The position numbers and the translations under genes are program-made. This document shows positions 24,435-32,249 of a stretch of DNA of 64,000 bases, one piece after another; the stretch's first letter is position 1, and each line of letters starts with the position of its first letter. The stretch comes from Mycolicibacterium vinylchloridicum (lineage in GTDB: Bacteria; Actinomycetota; Actinomycetes; Mycobacteriales; Mycobacteriaceae). The stretch lies in contig NZ_JACBJQ010000004.1 in the NCBI RefSeq assembly GCF_013404075.1, positions 186,001-250,000 of the forward strand, in the 5' to 3' direction. The notes beneath the pieces were generated by a model, which saw only the letters and a list, made by a program, of their open reading frames with translations, ran no database searches and was not told the DNA's origin.

Positions 24435-26189
24435 ATGATTACCGAACACCGCTACGACGTGGTCATCGTCGGCGCAGGCGGAGCCGGCATGCGCGCCGCC
24501 GTCGAGGCAGGCCCGCGGGCGCGAACCGCGGTGCTGACCAAGCTGTACCCGACCCGCTCGCACACCGGTGCCGCCCAGGGCGGCATGTGCGCGGCACTGG
24601 CCAATGTCGAAGAGGACAACTGGGAGTGGCACACCTTCGACACCGTCAAGGGCGGCGACTACCTCGCCGACCAGGACGCCGTCGAGATCATGTGCAAGGA
24701 AGCCATCGACGCGGTGCTCGACCTCGAGAAGATGGGGATGCCCTTCAACCGCACCCCCGAGGGCCGCATCGACCAGCGCCGGTTCGGCGGGCACACCCGC
24801 GACCACGGCAAGGCACCGGTGCGACGCGCCTGCTATGCCGCCGACCGCACCGGACACATGATCCTGCAGACGCTGTACCAGAACTGCGTCAAGCATGACG
24901 TGCAGTTCTTCAACGAGTTCTACGCGTTGGACCTGTGTTTGACCGAGACGCCCAGCGGTCCGGTGGCCACCGGCGTCATCGCCTACGAGCTGGCGACCGG
25001 TGACATCCACATCTTCCACGCCAAGGCCATCGTCTTCGCCACCGGTGGCTCGGGCCGGATGTACAAGACCACCTCGAATGCGCACACCCTGACCGGTGAC
25101 GGGCTGGGCATCGTCTTCCGCAAGGGACTTCCCCTGGAGGACATGGAGTTTCATCAGTTCCACCCAACGGGTCTGGCGGGACTGGGCATCCTCATCTCCG
25201 AGGCCGTCCGCGGTGAGGGCGGCCGGCTGCTCAACGGCGAGGGTGAGCGATTCATGGAGCGCTACGCCCCCACGATCGTCGACCTGGCCCCACGCGATAT
25301 CGTCGCCCGCTCGATGGTGCTGGAAGTTCTCGAAGGCCGCGGCGCCGGTCCACACAAGGACTACGTCTACATCGACGTGCGACACCTCGGCGAGGAGGTG
25401 CTCGAGGCCAAGCTGCCCGATATCACCGAATTCGCACGCACCTACCTGGGTGTGGATCCGGTCAAGGAATTGGTGCCGGTCTACCCGACGTGCCACTACG
25501 TGATGGGCGGCATCCCGACCACCATCACCGGACAGGTGTTGCGCAACAACACCACAACGGTTCCCGGCCTGTACGCCGCGGGTGAGTGCGCGTGCGTGTC
25601 GGTGCACGGCGCCAACCGGCTGGGCACCAACTCGCTGCTGGACATCAACGTGTTCGGCCGCCGTGCAGGCATTTCCGCGGCCAACTACGCGCTCGGCCAC
25701 GACTTCGTCGACCTGCCCGATCAGCCGGCGACCATGGTGGTCAAGTGGGTGGCCGACATCCTCTCCGAGCACGGCAACGAGCGCGTCGCCGACATCCGCG
25801 GCGAGCTCCAGCAGTCCATGGACAACAACGCCGCGGTGTTCCGCACCGAGGAGACGTTGAAGCAGGCGTTGACCGATATCCACGCGTTGAAGGAGCGCTA
25901 CGCCCGGATTTCGGTGCATGACAAGGGAAAGCGCTACAACAGCGACCTGCTCGAGGCGATCGAGCTGGGCTTCCTGCTGGAGCTGGCCGAGGTCACCGTC
26001 GTCGGAGCGTTGAACCGCAAAGAGTCTCGCGGCGGACATGCCCGCGAGGACTACCCCAATCGCGACGACACCAATTACATGCGCCACACCATGGCGTACA
26101 AGGACGGTGCCGAGCTACTCAGCGACATCCGGCTGGACTACAAGCCGGTGGTGCAGACGCGGTATGAGCCGATGGAACGGAAGTACTGA
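24435..26189 (+). CDS. sdhA: Succinate dehydrogenase flavoprotein subunit
   Basis: 584 residues. FAD Rossmann motif VVIVGAGGAGMRAA at about 9-22. The covalent-flavin histidine is His43 in TRSHTGAAQGG. RFGGHTRDHGK, HQFHPTG and the catalytic arginine region HGANRLGTNSLLD follow, with a capping C-terminal domain ending in QTRYEPMERKY. It oxidises succinate to fumarate and passes electrons to SdhB. Start at the ATG 24435 with a GAGG-type site upstream. It belongs to the Rv3318 (Sdh2) set, one of two succinate dehydrogenases in mycobacteria. Confidence 0.95.
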   Translation: MITEHRYDVVIVGAGGAGMRAAVEAGPRARTAVLTKLYPTRSHTGAAQGGMCAALANVEEDNWEWHTFDTVKGGDYLADQDAVEIMCKEAIDAVLDLEKMGMPFNRTPEGRIDQRRFGGHTRDHGKAPVRRACYAADRTGHMILQTLYQNCVKHDVQFFNEFYALDLCLTETPSGPVATGVIAYELATGDIHIFHAKAIVFATGGSGRMYKTTSNAHTLTGDGLGIVFRKGLPLEDMEFHQFHPTGLAGLGILISEAVRGEGGRLLNGEGERFMERYAPTIVDLAPRDIVARSMVLEVLEGRGAGPHKDYVYIDVRHLGEEVLEAKLPDITEFARTYLGVDPVKELVPVYPTCHYVMGGIPTTITGQVLRNNTTTVPGLYAAGECACVSVHGANRLGTNSLLDINVFGRRAGISAANYALGHDFVDLPDQPATMVVKWVADILSEHGNERVADIRGELQQSMDNNAAVFRTEETLKQALTDIHALKERYARISVHDKGKRYNSDLLEAIELGFLLELAEVTVVGALNRKESRGGHAREDYPNRDDTNYMRHTMAYKDGAELLSDIRLDYKPVVQTRYEPMERKY

Positions 26190-26191
26190 CG

Positions 26192-26962
26192 ATGACGATC
26201 GCGCCCGAGGTGAAGGAACCCGCGTTGCCGCCGATCCCGGACGGGGCGGTGATGGTGACACTGAAGATCGCGCGGTTCAACCCCGAGGATCCCGACGCCG
26301 CCGGTTACCAGAGCTTCCGGGTGCCGTGCCTGCCTTCGGATCGATTGTTGAACCTGCTGATCTACGTGAAGAGCTACCTGGACGGCACGCTGACCTTCCG
26401 CCGCTCGTGCGCACACGGCGTGTGCGGCTCGGACGCGATGCGGATCAACGGGGTGAACCGGCTCGCGTGCAAGGTGCTGATGCGCGATCTGCTACCGAAG
26501 AAAGACAAACCGCTGACCATCACCATCGAGCCGATCAAGGGCCTGGCCGTTGAGAAGGACCTGGTGGTCAACATGGAGCCCTTCTTCGACGCCTACCGTG
26601 CGGTCAAGCCGTACCTGATGACGTCGGGCAACCCGCCCACCCGGGAGCGCATCCAGAGCCCGACCGACCGGGCCCGCTACGACGACACCACCAAGTGCAT
26701 CCTGTGCGCCTGCTGCACGACCAGCTGCCCGGTGTACTGGAGCGAGGGGTCGTACTTCGGGCCTGCCGCGATCGTCAACGCGCACCGGTTCATCTTCGAC
26801 AGCCGCGACGAGGGGGCCGCCGAGCGGCTCGACATCCTCAACGAGGTCGACGGGGTGTGGCGCTGTCGCACGACGTTCAACTGCACGGACGCCTGCCCGC
26901 GCGGCATCGAGGTCACCAAGGCGATTCAGGAGGTCAAGCGCGCGCTCATGTTCGCGCGCTGA
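26192..26962 (+). CDS. sdhB: Succinate dehydrogenase iron-sulfur subunit
   Basis: 256 residues. The 2Fe-2S ligands are in RRSCAHGVCGSDAM, with Asp as third ligand as in several SdhB proteins, plus the later LACK cysteine. The 4Fe-4S/3Fe-4S ligands are in CILCACCTTSCPVYW and FNCTDACPRGIEV. It carries electrons from SdhA to the membrane quinone site. Two bases separate it from sdhA. It is the last gene of sdhCDAB and is followed directly by a long inverted repeat. Confidence 0.95.
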   Translation: MTIAPEVKEPALPPIPDGAVMVTLKIARFNPEDPDAAGYQSFRVPCLPSDRLLNLLIYVKSYLDGTLTFRRSCAHGVCGSDAMRINGVNRLACKVLMRDLLPKKDKPLTITIEPIKGLAVEKDLVVNMEPFFDAYRAVKPYLMTSGNPPTRERIQSPTDRARYDDTTKCILCACCTTSCPVYWSEGSYFGPAAIVNAHRFIFDSRDEGAAERLDILNEVDGVWRCRTTFNCTDACPRGIEVTKAIQEVKRALMFAR

Positions 26963-26972
26963 CTTTTCTTGC

Positions 26973-27030
26973 CGAGCAGACGTGAAACCCCGCAAAATTA
27001 GCCCAATTTGGGGGGTTTCGCGTCTGCTCG
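26973..27030. terminator. Bidirectional hairpin terminator after sdhB, inside the end of the fadD gene
   Basis: CGAGCAGACG then GAAACCCC pairs with GGGGTTTC then CGTCTGCTCG across a loop of about 20 nt with one mismatch. Its right half (from 26998) encodes the last codons of the convergent acyl-CoA synthetase. I recall CGAGCAGACG-type palindromes between convergent genes in several mycobacterial genomes. Confidence 0.75.
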
Positions 27031-28605
27031 CGGGGCTAACTGGCGGTAGCTGGTCCCGCGCGCGTCCCGCTCCCACAGCACGCCGTCGCCCGCGGTCACC
27101 CCGGCCGCACTCAGTTCGCGCTTGAGGACCTTGTTGGTGGCGGTCTGCGGCAGGTCGTCGTTGATGCGGACGAACCGGGGCCAGGCCTTCGGCGACAGGT
27201 CGGCCTGCGCGGCCAGGAATTCTTCGAACTGCGCGGGCATCAGCGACTCACCTTGGCGCAGAACGATTGCCGCCATCACCTGATCGCCCACTTTGTCGTC
27301 GGGCACCGCGTACACGGCGACCTGGTTGAGTTGCGGTAGCCGCAGCAGGATCCGCTCGATCGGAGCCGCAGCCATGTTCTCACCGTCGACCCGCATCCAG
27401 TCCGATGTGCGGCCGGCCAGGTAGATCCAGCCATCGGCATCGCTGTAGGCGAGGTCACCCGTCCAGTACATGCCGTGGCGGAGCCGCTCCGCAGTGGCTT
27501 CCGGGTCGTTGTAGTAGCCGGTGAACGGGCCCGAGCCCGCGACGTTCACCAGTTCCCCGATGGCCTCGTCGGCGTTGAGCAGTACCCCGTTGTCGTCGAA
27601 CACCGCTGTCGCACATTTGGTTACCGTGTCAGGGTGGTAAATCGCCACACCGCCCCAGCCTTTGCCAATCGAACCCTGCGGTGTGCCCTCCTCGCGGACC
27701 ACGACCACCGCGAACTCGCTGGACCCGAAGCCGTCGATCACGCGGCAGCCGAATCGGCGAGAGAATTCGGCGATGTCGCGGTCGGTGGCCTCGTTGCCGT
27801 ACATGATGCGCAGCGGGTTGTCGGCGTCGTCGGGCTGTTCGGGGGTGGCCAGTACCAACGCCAGCGGTTTGCCGACGTAGTTCATGAACGTGACGCCGTA
27901 GCCGCGCAGGTCGTCCAGCAGCCGCGACACCGAGAACTTCACCGGCACCATCGCCGCCCCGGCGGTGATCGCCACCGAAAAGCCCACGGCCACACCGTTG
28001 GAGTGGAACAGCGGCATCGCGAGATAGCAGACGTCGTCTGCAGTGATCTCCAACTGCGCGACCAGGCTCAGGCCGCACATCACGCTCATCGCGTGGGCGA
28101 ACGGCACGGCCTTGGGGTTGCCGCTGGTGCCGGAGGTGAAGATCATCATGAACGGGTCGGTACCGAAAACCTCATGCGGGACAAGCGGTTCCGCGGAGGC
28201 AACGGCGTCGGCGTAGCGCACGCCTGTTACGTTCAGCACGATGACGCCGGAGAGGTCCAGTCCTTCGAGCAGCTCAGCGTGGTCGTCGTCGACCAGCAGC
28301 AGCTGACAGTCCGAGCGACGGATATCGGAGACCAGCCCCTCACCGCGGCGCGTGGTGTTGATACCGCACAGCACATAGCCGCCGAGCGCGGCAGCGGCCA
28401 TCGACCGCACGTAGGCCGGTGAATTGGTCAGCAGCGCACCGATATGCAGCGGACGCTCGGGATCGGCCATGGCCAGTAAGGCCGACGCCTCGGCAGTCGC
28501 AGCGGCCAGGTACTCACGCCATGTCCAGCTGAGCTCGGCCGAGATCACCGCGACGGTGTCGTCGTTGCACCGGGTCCGCAACAGCTTCTGGACGGTGTCG
28601 ATCAT
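26998..28605 (-). CDS. Acyl-CoA synthetase (FadD17-like), last gene of an igr-like operon
   Basis: 535 residues, ANL superfamily. It has the AMP-binding P-loop MMIFTSGTSGNPKAVPFAH, the FGSSEFAVVVV region, the YWTGDLAYSDADGWIYLAGR hinge motif and the C-terminal catalytic lysine in PQTATNKVLKREL. It activates a fatty acid or steroid side-chain carboxylate to its CoA thioester. The general look resembles FadD17 of the cholesterol regulon. Its ATG overlaps the DUF35 gene stop (4 bp), and it ends within the sdhB terminator hairpin. The substrate is inferred from the neighbours. Confidence 0.85.
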   Translation of the reverse strand: MIDTVQKLLRTRCNDDTVAVISAELSWTWREYLAAATAEASALLAMADPERPLHIGALLTNSPAYVRSMAAAALGGYVLCGINTTRRGEGLVSDIRRSDCQLLLVDDDHAELLEGLDLSGVIVLNVTGVRYADAVASAEPLVPHEVFGTDPFMMIFTSGTSGNPKAVPFAHAMSVMCGLSLVAQLEITADDVCYLAMPLFHSNGVAVGFSVAITAGAAMVPVKFSVSRLLDDLRGYGVTFMNYVGKPLALVLATPEQPDDADNPLRIMYGNEATDRDIAEFSRRFGCRVIDGFGSSEFAVVVVREEGTPQGSIGKGWGGVAIYHPDTVTKCATAVFDDNGVLLNADEAIGELVNVAGSGPFTGYYNDPEATAERLRHGMYWTGDLAYSDADGWIYLAGRTSDWMRVDGENMAAAPIERILLRLPQLNQVAVYAVPDDKVGDQVMAAIVLRQGESLMPAQFEEFLAAQADLSPKAWPRFVRINDDLPQTATNKVLKRELSAAGVTAGDGVLWERDARGTSYRQLAPRADAKPPKLG

Positions 28606-29015
28606 GTGCCGGCCGGTCGGTAGCGCAGCAGAGTCATGCCGGCGTCGGGCAGGTCGTGAAACACCGGTGTGACCCGCATCCCGATCCGCACATCAGCGGG
28701 GTCGACGTCCACCAACTCGGTGGAGAAGCGAGGACCGACATCCCACTGCACCACCGCAGGCAACTGCGGCACGGCGTCTGCCCACGGCGGACCGGTCGGG
28801 CGGCGCGCGACCGTATAGGTGTACAACGTTGCGGCACCGTCGATCTCGCGCCACTCCAGGTCATCGGCCAGTGTTCCCGGGGCCAGCGTGCGTGGATAGA
28901 AAACATAGCCACCCGCCGACGGGGAGTACTGGATCAGAATTCGGTGCTGGGCCAACGCATCCCAGAATGGCTGAGACACCGGGGTGGGTTCGGGCACCGG
29001 CATCGGCTCGGCCAT
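28602..29015 (-). CDS. Stand-alone DUF35 OB-fold protein (ChsH2 C-terminal-like) without zinc cysteines
   Basis: 137 residues. The N-terminal helix SQPFWDALAQHR leads to the place of the rubredoxin-like zinc ribbon (residues 29-46), followed by an OB-fold (GAATLYTYTVARRP, PAVVQWDV, IGMRVTPVF). In the igr operon this domain is the C-terminal half of ChsH2 and binds the aldolase Ltp2. Here it is a separate gene directly after the Ltp gene, sharing one base. There is no cysteine in the whole protein, so the zinc site is lost while the fold context remains. Confidence 0.8.
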   Translation of the reverse strand: MAEPMPVPEPTPVSQPFWDALAQHRILIQYSPSAGGYVFYPRTLAPGTLADDLEWREIDGAATLYTYTVARRPTGPPWADAVPQLPAVVQWDVGPRFSTELVDVDPADVRIGMRVTPVFHDLPDAGMTLLRYRPAGT

Positions 29016-30214
29016 CAGTCGCCTCCCAGCACGAGCGCCACCTGCTCACTCATGATGCCTCCGGTGCCGGCGACGAACGCGGTGTTGGCCTCGGGCACCT
29101 GGGCCGCCGCGGACCGGCCCATCAACTGGCGGGCCGCGTCGACGACGTGGTGCATTCCCCCCGACATCCCGGCCTGCCCGTAGGACAGCTGGCCGCCCGC
29201 GGTGTTGAGCGGGAAGTCGCCGCGGAACGTCAGGTCCCGGTTCTTGATCCATGCCATGCCCTGCCCCTTCGGACAGAAGCCGGCGTCCTCCAGCGTCATC
29301 AGCACCGTGATGGTGTAGCAGTCGTAGACCGAGGCGATGTCGACGTCGGCGGGCGTGAGCCCTGCCATTGCGAAGGCCCGCTGTGCCGAGCGCGCGATCG
29401 GGGTGATCATCGGGTCCTTGGCGTAGGTCGTGGTCTTGAACGAGATGTGCTCACCGAAACCCTTGATCCACACCGGCCGATGGCGCGCCTTGCGCGCCAG
29501 GTCAGCGTTGGCGATCAGGACGCCGGTGCCACCGTGGACCGGCATGACGGTCTCGAGCATGTGGATGGGGTCGGCGATCATCGGGCTTCCCAGCACGTCG
29601 GCCTCGGTGAGGGGCTTTCCGTGGAACACCGCACCGGGATGCGCGCAGGCGTTGGTGCGCTGGTCGACCGCGATCTTCGCCAGCGCCGACGGGTCGTAGC
29701 CGTACTGGGCGCCGTAGCGTTGGGCGATCTGGGCGAAGGGAGCGTTCTGCCCGACGTTGCCGTACGGGATCTCGAACTCGGCCTGCGGGGAGCCGTAGTT
29801 GTTGCTCGACGCCCCAAACCAGCCCGGGGCCAACGCTGCCCGGCGCGTCGACCGCGGCAGGGCCCGCGATCCGGGCAACACAGCCAGGATCGCGTCGCAG
29901 AGCCCGAGCTCGACCGCCACGGCGCCCCGCCACACCATCGCCGCCGAGGTCGCCCCGCCGAGGTCGACCCGCTCACCGAAATCGATGGGCAGTCCTAGAT
30001 ATTCGGACAGTGTTGCCGGGACAAACATGTCGGATTCGGCCAGCCCATGCGAGATCAAGCCATTGACCACACCCGCATCGAGCCCCGCGTCGTCGAGCAC
30101 CAGCTTGGCCAGCGCCGCGTACTGGTCAAGGGTGAACAGTTCGGGACCCGTGGGTTTGCGTTCGGCGGGTAGCTCGGCGATCCCGACGATCGCCGCTTCA
30201 CCGGCCAACCGCAT
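29015..30214 (-). CDS. Thiolase-fold lipid-transfer protein (Ltp), probable retro-aldolase
   Basis: 399 residues, SCP2/Ltp thiolase fold. The nucleophilic cysteine of true thiolases is replaced: the loop reads VDLGGATSAAMVW (83-95). Tyrosines at 297 and 300 (SVYDCYT) and 345 (GGQLSYGQAG) lie close to the two catalytic tyrosines reported for the steroid aldolase Ltp2 (about 294 and 344). It probably cleaves a beta-hydroxyacyl-CoA by retro-aldol chemistry together with the adjacent DUF35 protein, releasing a short acyl-CoA and a ketone or aldehyde. Its start touches the end of the small MaoC gene. Confidence 0.83.
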   Translation of the reverse strand: MRLAGEAAIVGIAELPAERKPTGPELFTLDQYAALAKLVLDDAGLDAGVVNGLISHGLAESDMFVPATLSEYLGLPIDFGERVDLGGATSAAMVWRGAVAVELGLCDAILAVLPGSRALPRSTRRAALAPGWFGASSNNYGSPQAEFEIPYGNVGQNAPFAQIAQRYGAQYGYDPSALAKIAVDQRTNACAHPGAVFHGKPLTEADVLGSPMIADPIHMLETVMPVHGGTGVLIANADLARKARHRPVWIKGFGEHISFKTTTYAKDPMITPIARSAQRAFAMAGLTPADVDIASVYDCYTITVLMTLEDAGFCPKGQGMAWIKNRDLTFRGDFPLNTAGGQLSYGQAGMSGGMHHVVDAARQLMGRSAAAQVPEANTAFVAGTGGIMSEQVALVLGGD

Positions 30215-30651
30215 CAGGAATCCCCCTGCCGGAGCGGCAGTTCCACCGTCGCAGTACCGGGCATCAGGATGTCGGACTCCCGCCGGCCGGCGATGTCCAA
30301 GTCGACCAGACCTCGGCCCGCTTGCACCCGCTTACCGGTGACGGTGCCGCCGAAGGTCAGCGGCTGGCCGGGAAACGCCACCCCACGGTTCTGCACCGAA
30401 TAGTCGACGAGCCGGCCGCGGCCGCCGATCCAGTCGGTGATCGCCCGGGCCAGTAGCGCGGCCTGCAGCGGACCCTGTACCAGGATGTCGTCGTAGCCCT
30501 CGTCGCCGCGGGCGTAGTCCTTGTCGTAGTGGATGCGGTGACCGTTGTAGGTGGCCGCGCTGAAGAAGAACATCTGCGTCTCGTCGACGGTGACGGTCAG
30601 CCCGGGAAGCTCGTCCCCGACCATGACGTCGTCGTAGAACAGCTGGGTCAT
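30214..30651 (-). CDS. Small MaoC-fold protein (ChsH1-like hydratase subunit)
   Basis: 145 residues, hot-dog fold. The hydratase-2 signature region reads ATYNGHRIHYDKDYA, with His41 in the catalytic position and Asn36 where most MaoC enzymes have Asp. The next motif, ILVQGPLQAALLARAI, is typical. In the igr operon ChsH1 supplies catalytic residues and pairs with the MaoC half of ChsH2. Here the partner would be the adjacent 165-residue protein, with which it overlaps by 4 bp. Probable hydration of an alpha,beta-unsaturated acyl-CoA. Confidence 0.8.
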   Translation of the reverse strand: MTQLFYDDVMVGDELPGLTVTVDETQMFFFSAATYNGHRIHYDKDYARGDEGYDDILVQGPLQAALLARAITDWIGGRGRLVDYSVQNRGVAFPGQPLTFGGTVTGKRVQAGRGLVDLDIAGRRESDILMPGTATVELPLRQGDS

Positions 30652-31145
30652 GGCCGGGCAATCATCGATGTGGAAGCTTCGGCGAGGAGTTCGTCATGCT
30701 GGTTGCGATAAACGGTGTGCCAGGTGACGAGAACGAATCGCCCTGATCGACCTTCTTTTTCAACGACGGACTCGATGGTGCGCACCATCTCGATCTCGTC
30801 GCGATGGTAGGCAGGCAGATGGAACGTGGTGCTTTCGCCGCCGGCCATCCGCCGCGGCGCCTTCGGAAACGCGAGACTCCCCGAGACCGCGCCGGACGAG
30901 CCGTCGGGACGCAGCCCCGACAGCGGGCTGACACCGAGGATTGCGTATTGCAGGTACAGCGGCGGGCAGATGACGTCCCGATAACCGTTGGCGCGCGCAT
31001 AGTCCGGGTCGAACCACAACGGGTTCTCGTCGCCGACGGCGGCAGCCCAGCGCTGCCAGTCCCGGCGGATCACCTCGCCGGTGGCGGTGGCGGCGACCGT
31101 GCCCACCCGCGCAGCCGTCTCCGGGTCGATGAGGCTGCCCGTCAC
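30648..31145 (-). CDS. MaoC N-terminal-type hot-dog protein (ChsH2 N-terminal-like)
   Basis: 165 residues from the GTG at 31143-31145, which overlaps the upstream fadE stop (GTGA). The signature reads AVGDENPLWFDPDYA (residues 36-50): the Asp is kept at 39 but the catalytic His is Trp44, the reverse of the small MaoC partner. VICPPLYLQYAI and the FHLPAYHRDEIE strand follow. It corresponds to the N-terminal half of ChsH2 without its DUF35 half. It likely forms a heteromeric hydratase with the 145-residue protein. A longer open frame upstream overlaps fadE and is not family sequence. Confidence 0.8.
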   Translation of the reverse strand: MTGSLIDPETAARVGTVAATATGEVIRRDWQRWAAAVGDENPLWFDPDYARANGYRDVICPPLYLQYAILGVSPLSGLRPDGSSGAVSGSLAFPKAPRRMAGGESTTFHLPAYHRDEIEMVRTIESVVEKEGRSGRFVLVTWHTVYRNQHDELLAEASTSMIARP

Positions 31146-32248
31146 TGGCCGTCCTTGCGCCGCAACCGATCGGCGACCGCCGTGCGACTGATCTGGTCGT
31201 CGTCGAGCCAGCCGGCGGCGATGTCGGCCCCGCCGCCCAGCGTGGAGAGCACCCTGGCCCGTTCCGACCACAGGTACAGATCGGTCTCGACGACGTAGCC
31301 CATACCGCCGTGCAGTTGATGGGCATCGAGGGTGGCCCACTTGGCCGCGGTGGCGGATTGGATTCTGGCGATGGCGGTTTCGCGGATGGCGGTGCGGCCC
31401 CGGTCGATCGCGTGCACCGCGGACTGGGCGGCAAGCCGGGCCGCTGTGAGAGCGATGTGCATATCGGCCACGATGTGCTGGGCGGCCTGGAACGAGGCGA
31501 TCGGCCGGCCGAACTGGTGGCGCATCGTGGTGTAGCGCACGGTGCGTTCGAGCACCGCCTCCCCGACACCGACGAGGTCAAGCGAGGCCAACGCCATCGC
31601 GGCGTTGGCCACCCGGCGCAGCTCGTCGCGGCCGCAAAAGACCCCGTCGCCCAGCACCTCGTCGACCGGCACGTCGTCAAAACGCACCACCGAGGCGTGA
31701 TGGCCGCCCATCAGCGCCAGGGGCCGCATCGTCACACCTTCGTTGCGCAACCCGACGACGAAGGCCACCGTGTTGCCGGACTTGTCGAACCCGGTCACGA
31801 CGACCATGTCTGCGGTGTCGGCGTCGGTGACGAAATCAGCGGTGCCGGTGAGTCGCCAGCTGCCGTCCTTGGCCTGGTCGGCGCGCATGGTGGCGGTGAC
31901 GTCGGATGCGTCGTTGGGGTTCCACAGTGCGGTGGTACCAGCGATCCGGCCGGCGGTGAGATCGGGCAGCCATCTGGCCCATGACTTTTCACTGCCGAGG
32001 ACGTAGAGCGCGTACCCGGCGATGACGGTGCTGTGCACCCGCACCGGGCCGAGCGCCCGGCCGGCCTCGCGGGCGAAGATCCCAAGATCCGACAACGTCC
32101 CCCCGGCTCCGCCGTGGCATTCCGGCAGGCCCAGTCCCATCACACCCGCCGCGGCGAGGTCGTTCCACAGGTCGGCCCGGCCCGCGCCGAGTAGTCCGCG
32201 AAGGCTAGCCGCCAGGTCGCGATCATCTTGAGAAGCAACGAGTTTCAT
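31142..32248 (-). CDS. Acyl-CoA dehydrogenase subunit without a visible catalytic base (FadE28/29-type partner)
   Basis: 368 residues, ACAD fold: an N-terminal helical domain (GLGLPECHGGAGG), a middle beta-domain and a C-terminal helical domain with MRHQFGRPIASFQAAQHIVADM and HQLHGGMGY. At the position where isovaleryl/long-chain types have DLER it reads SLDLVGVGE, and where medium-chain types have YEGT it reads LGGGAD, so no catalytic glutamate is apparent. It likely forms an alpha2-beta2 heterotetramer with the adjacent 392-residue protein, as FadE28-FadE29 (ChsE1-ChsE2) do. One base separates the two genes. Confidence 0.83.
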   Translation of the reverse strand: MKLVASQDDRDLAASLRGLLGAGRADLWNDLAAAGVMGLGLPECHGGAGGTLSDLGIFAREAGRALGPVRVHSTVIAGYALYVLGSEKSWARWLPDLTAGRIAGTTALWNPNDASDVTATMRADQAKDGSWRLTGTADFVTDADTADMVVVTGFDKSGNTVAFVVGLRNEGVTMRPLALMGGHHASVVRFDDVPVDEVLGDGVFCGRDELRRVANAAMALASLDLVGVGEAVLERTVRYTTMRHQFGRPIASFQAAQHIVADMHIALTAARLAAQSAVHAIDRGRTAIRETAIARIQSATAAKWATLDAHQLHGGMGYVVETDLYLWSERARVLSTLGGGADIAAGWLDDDQISRTAVADRLRRKDGQ

Positions 32249-32249
32249 G

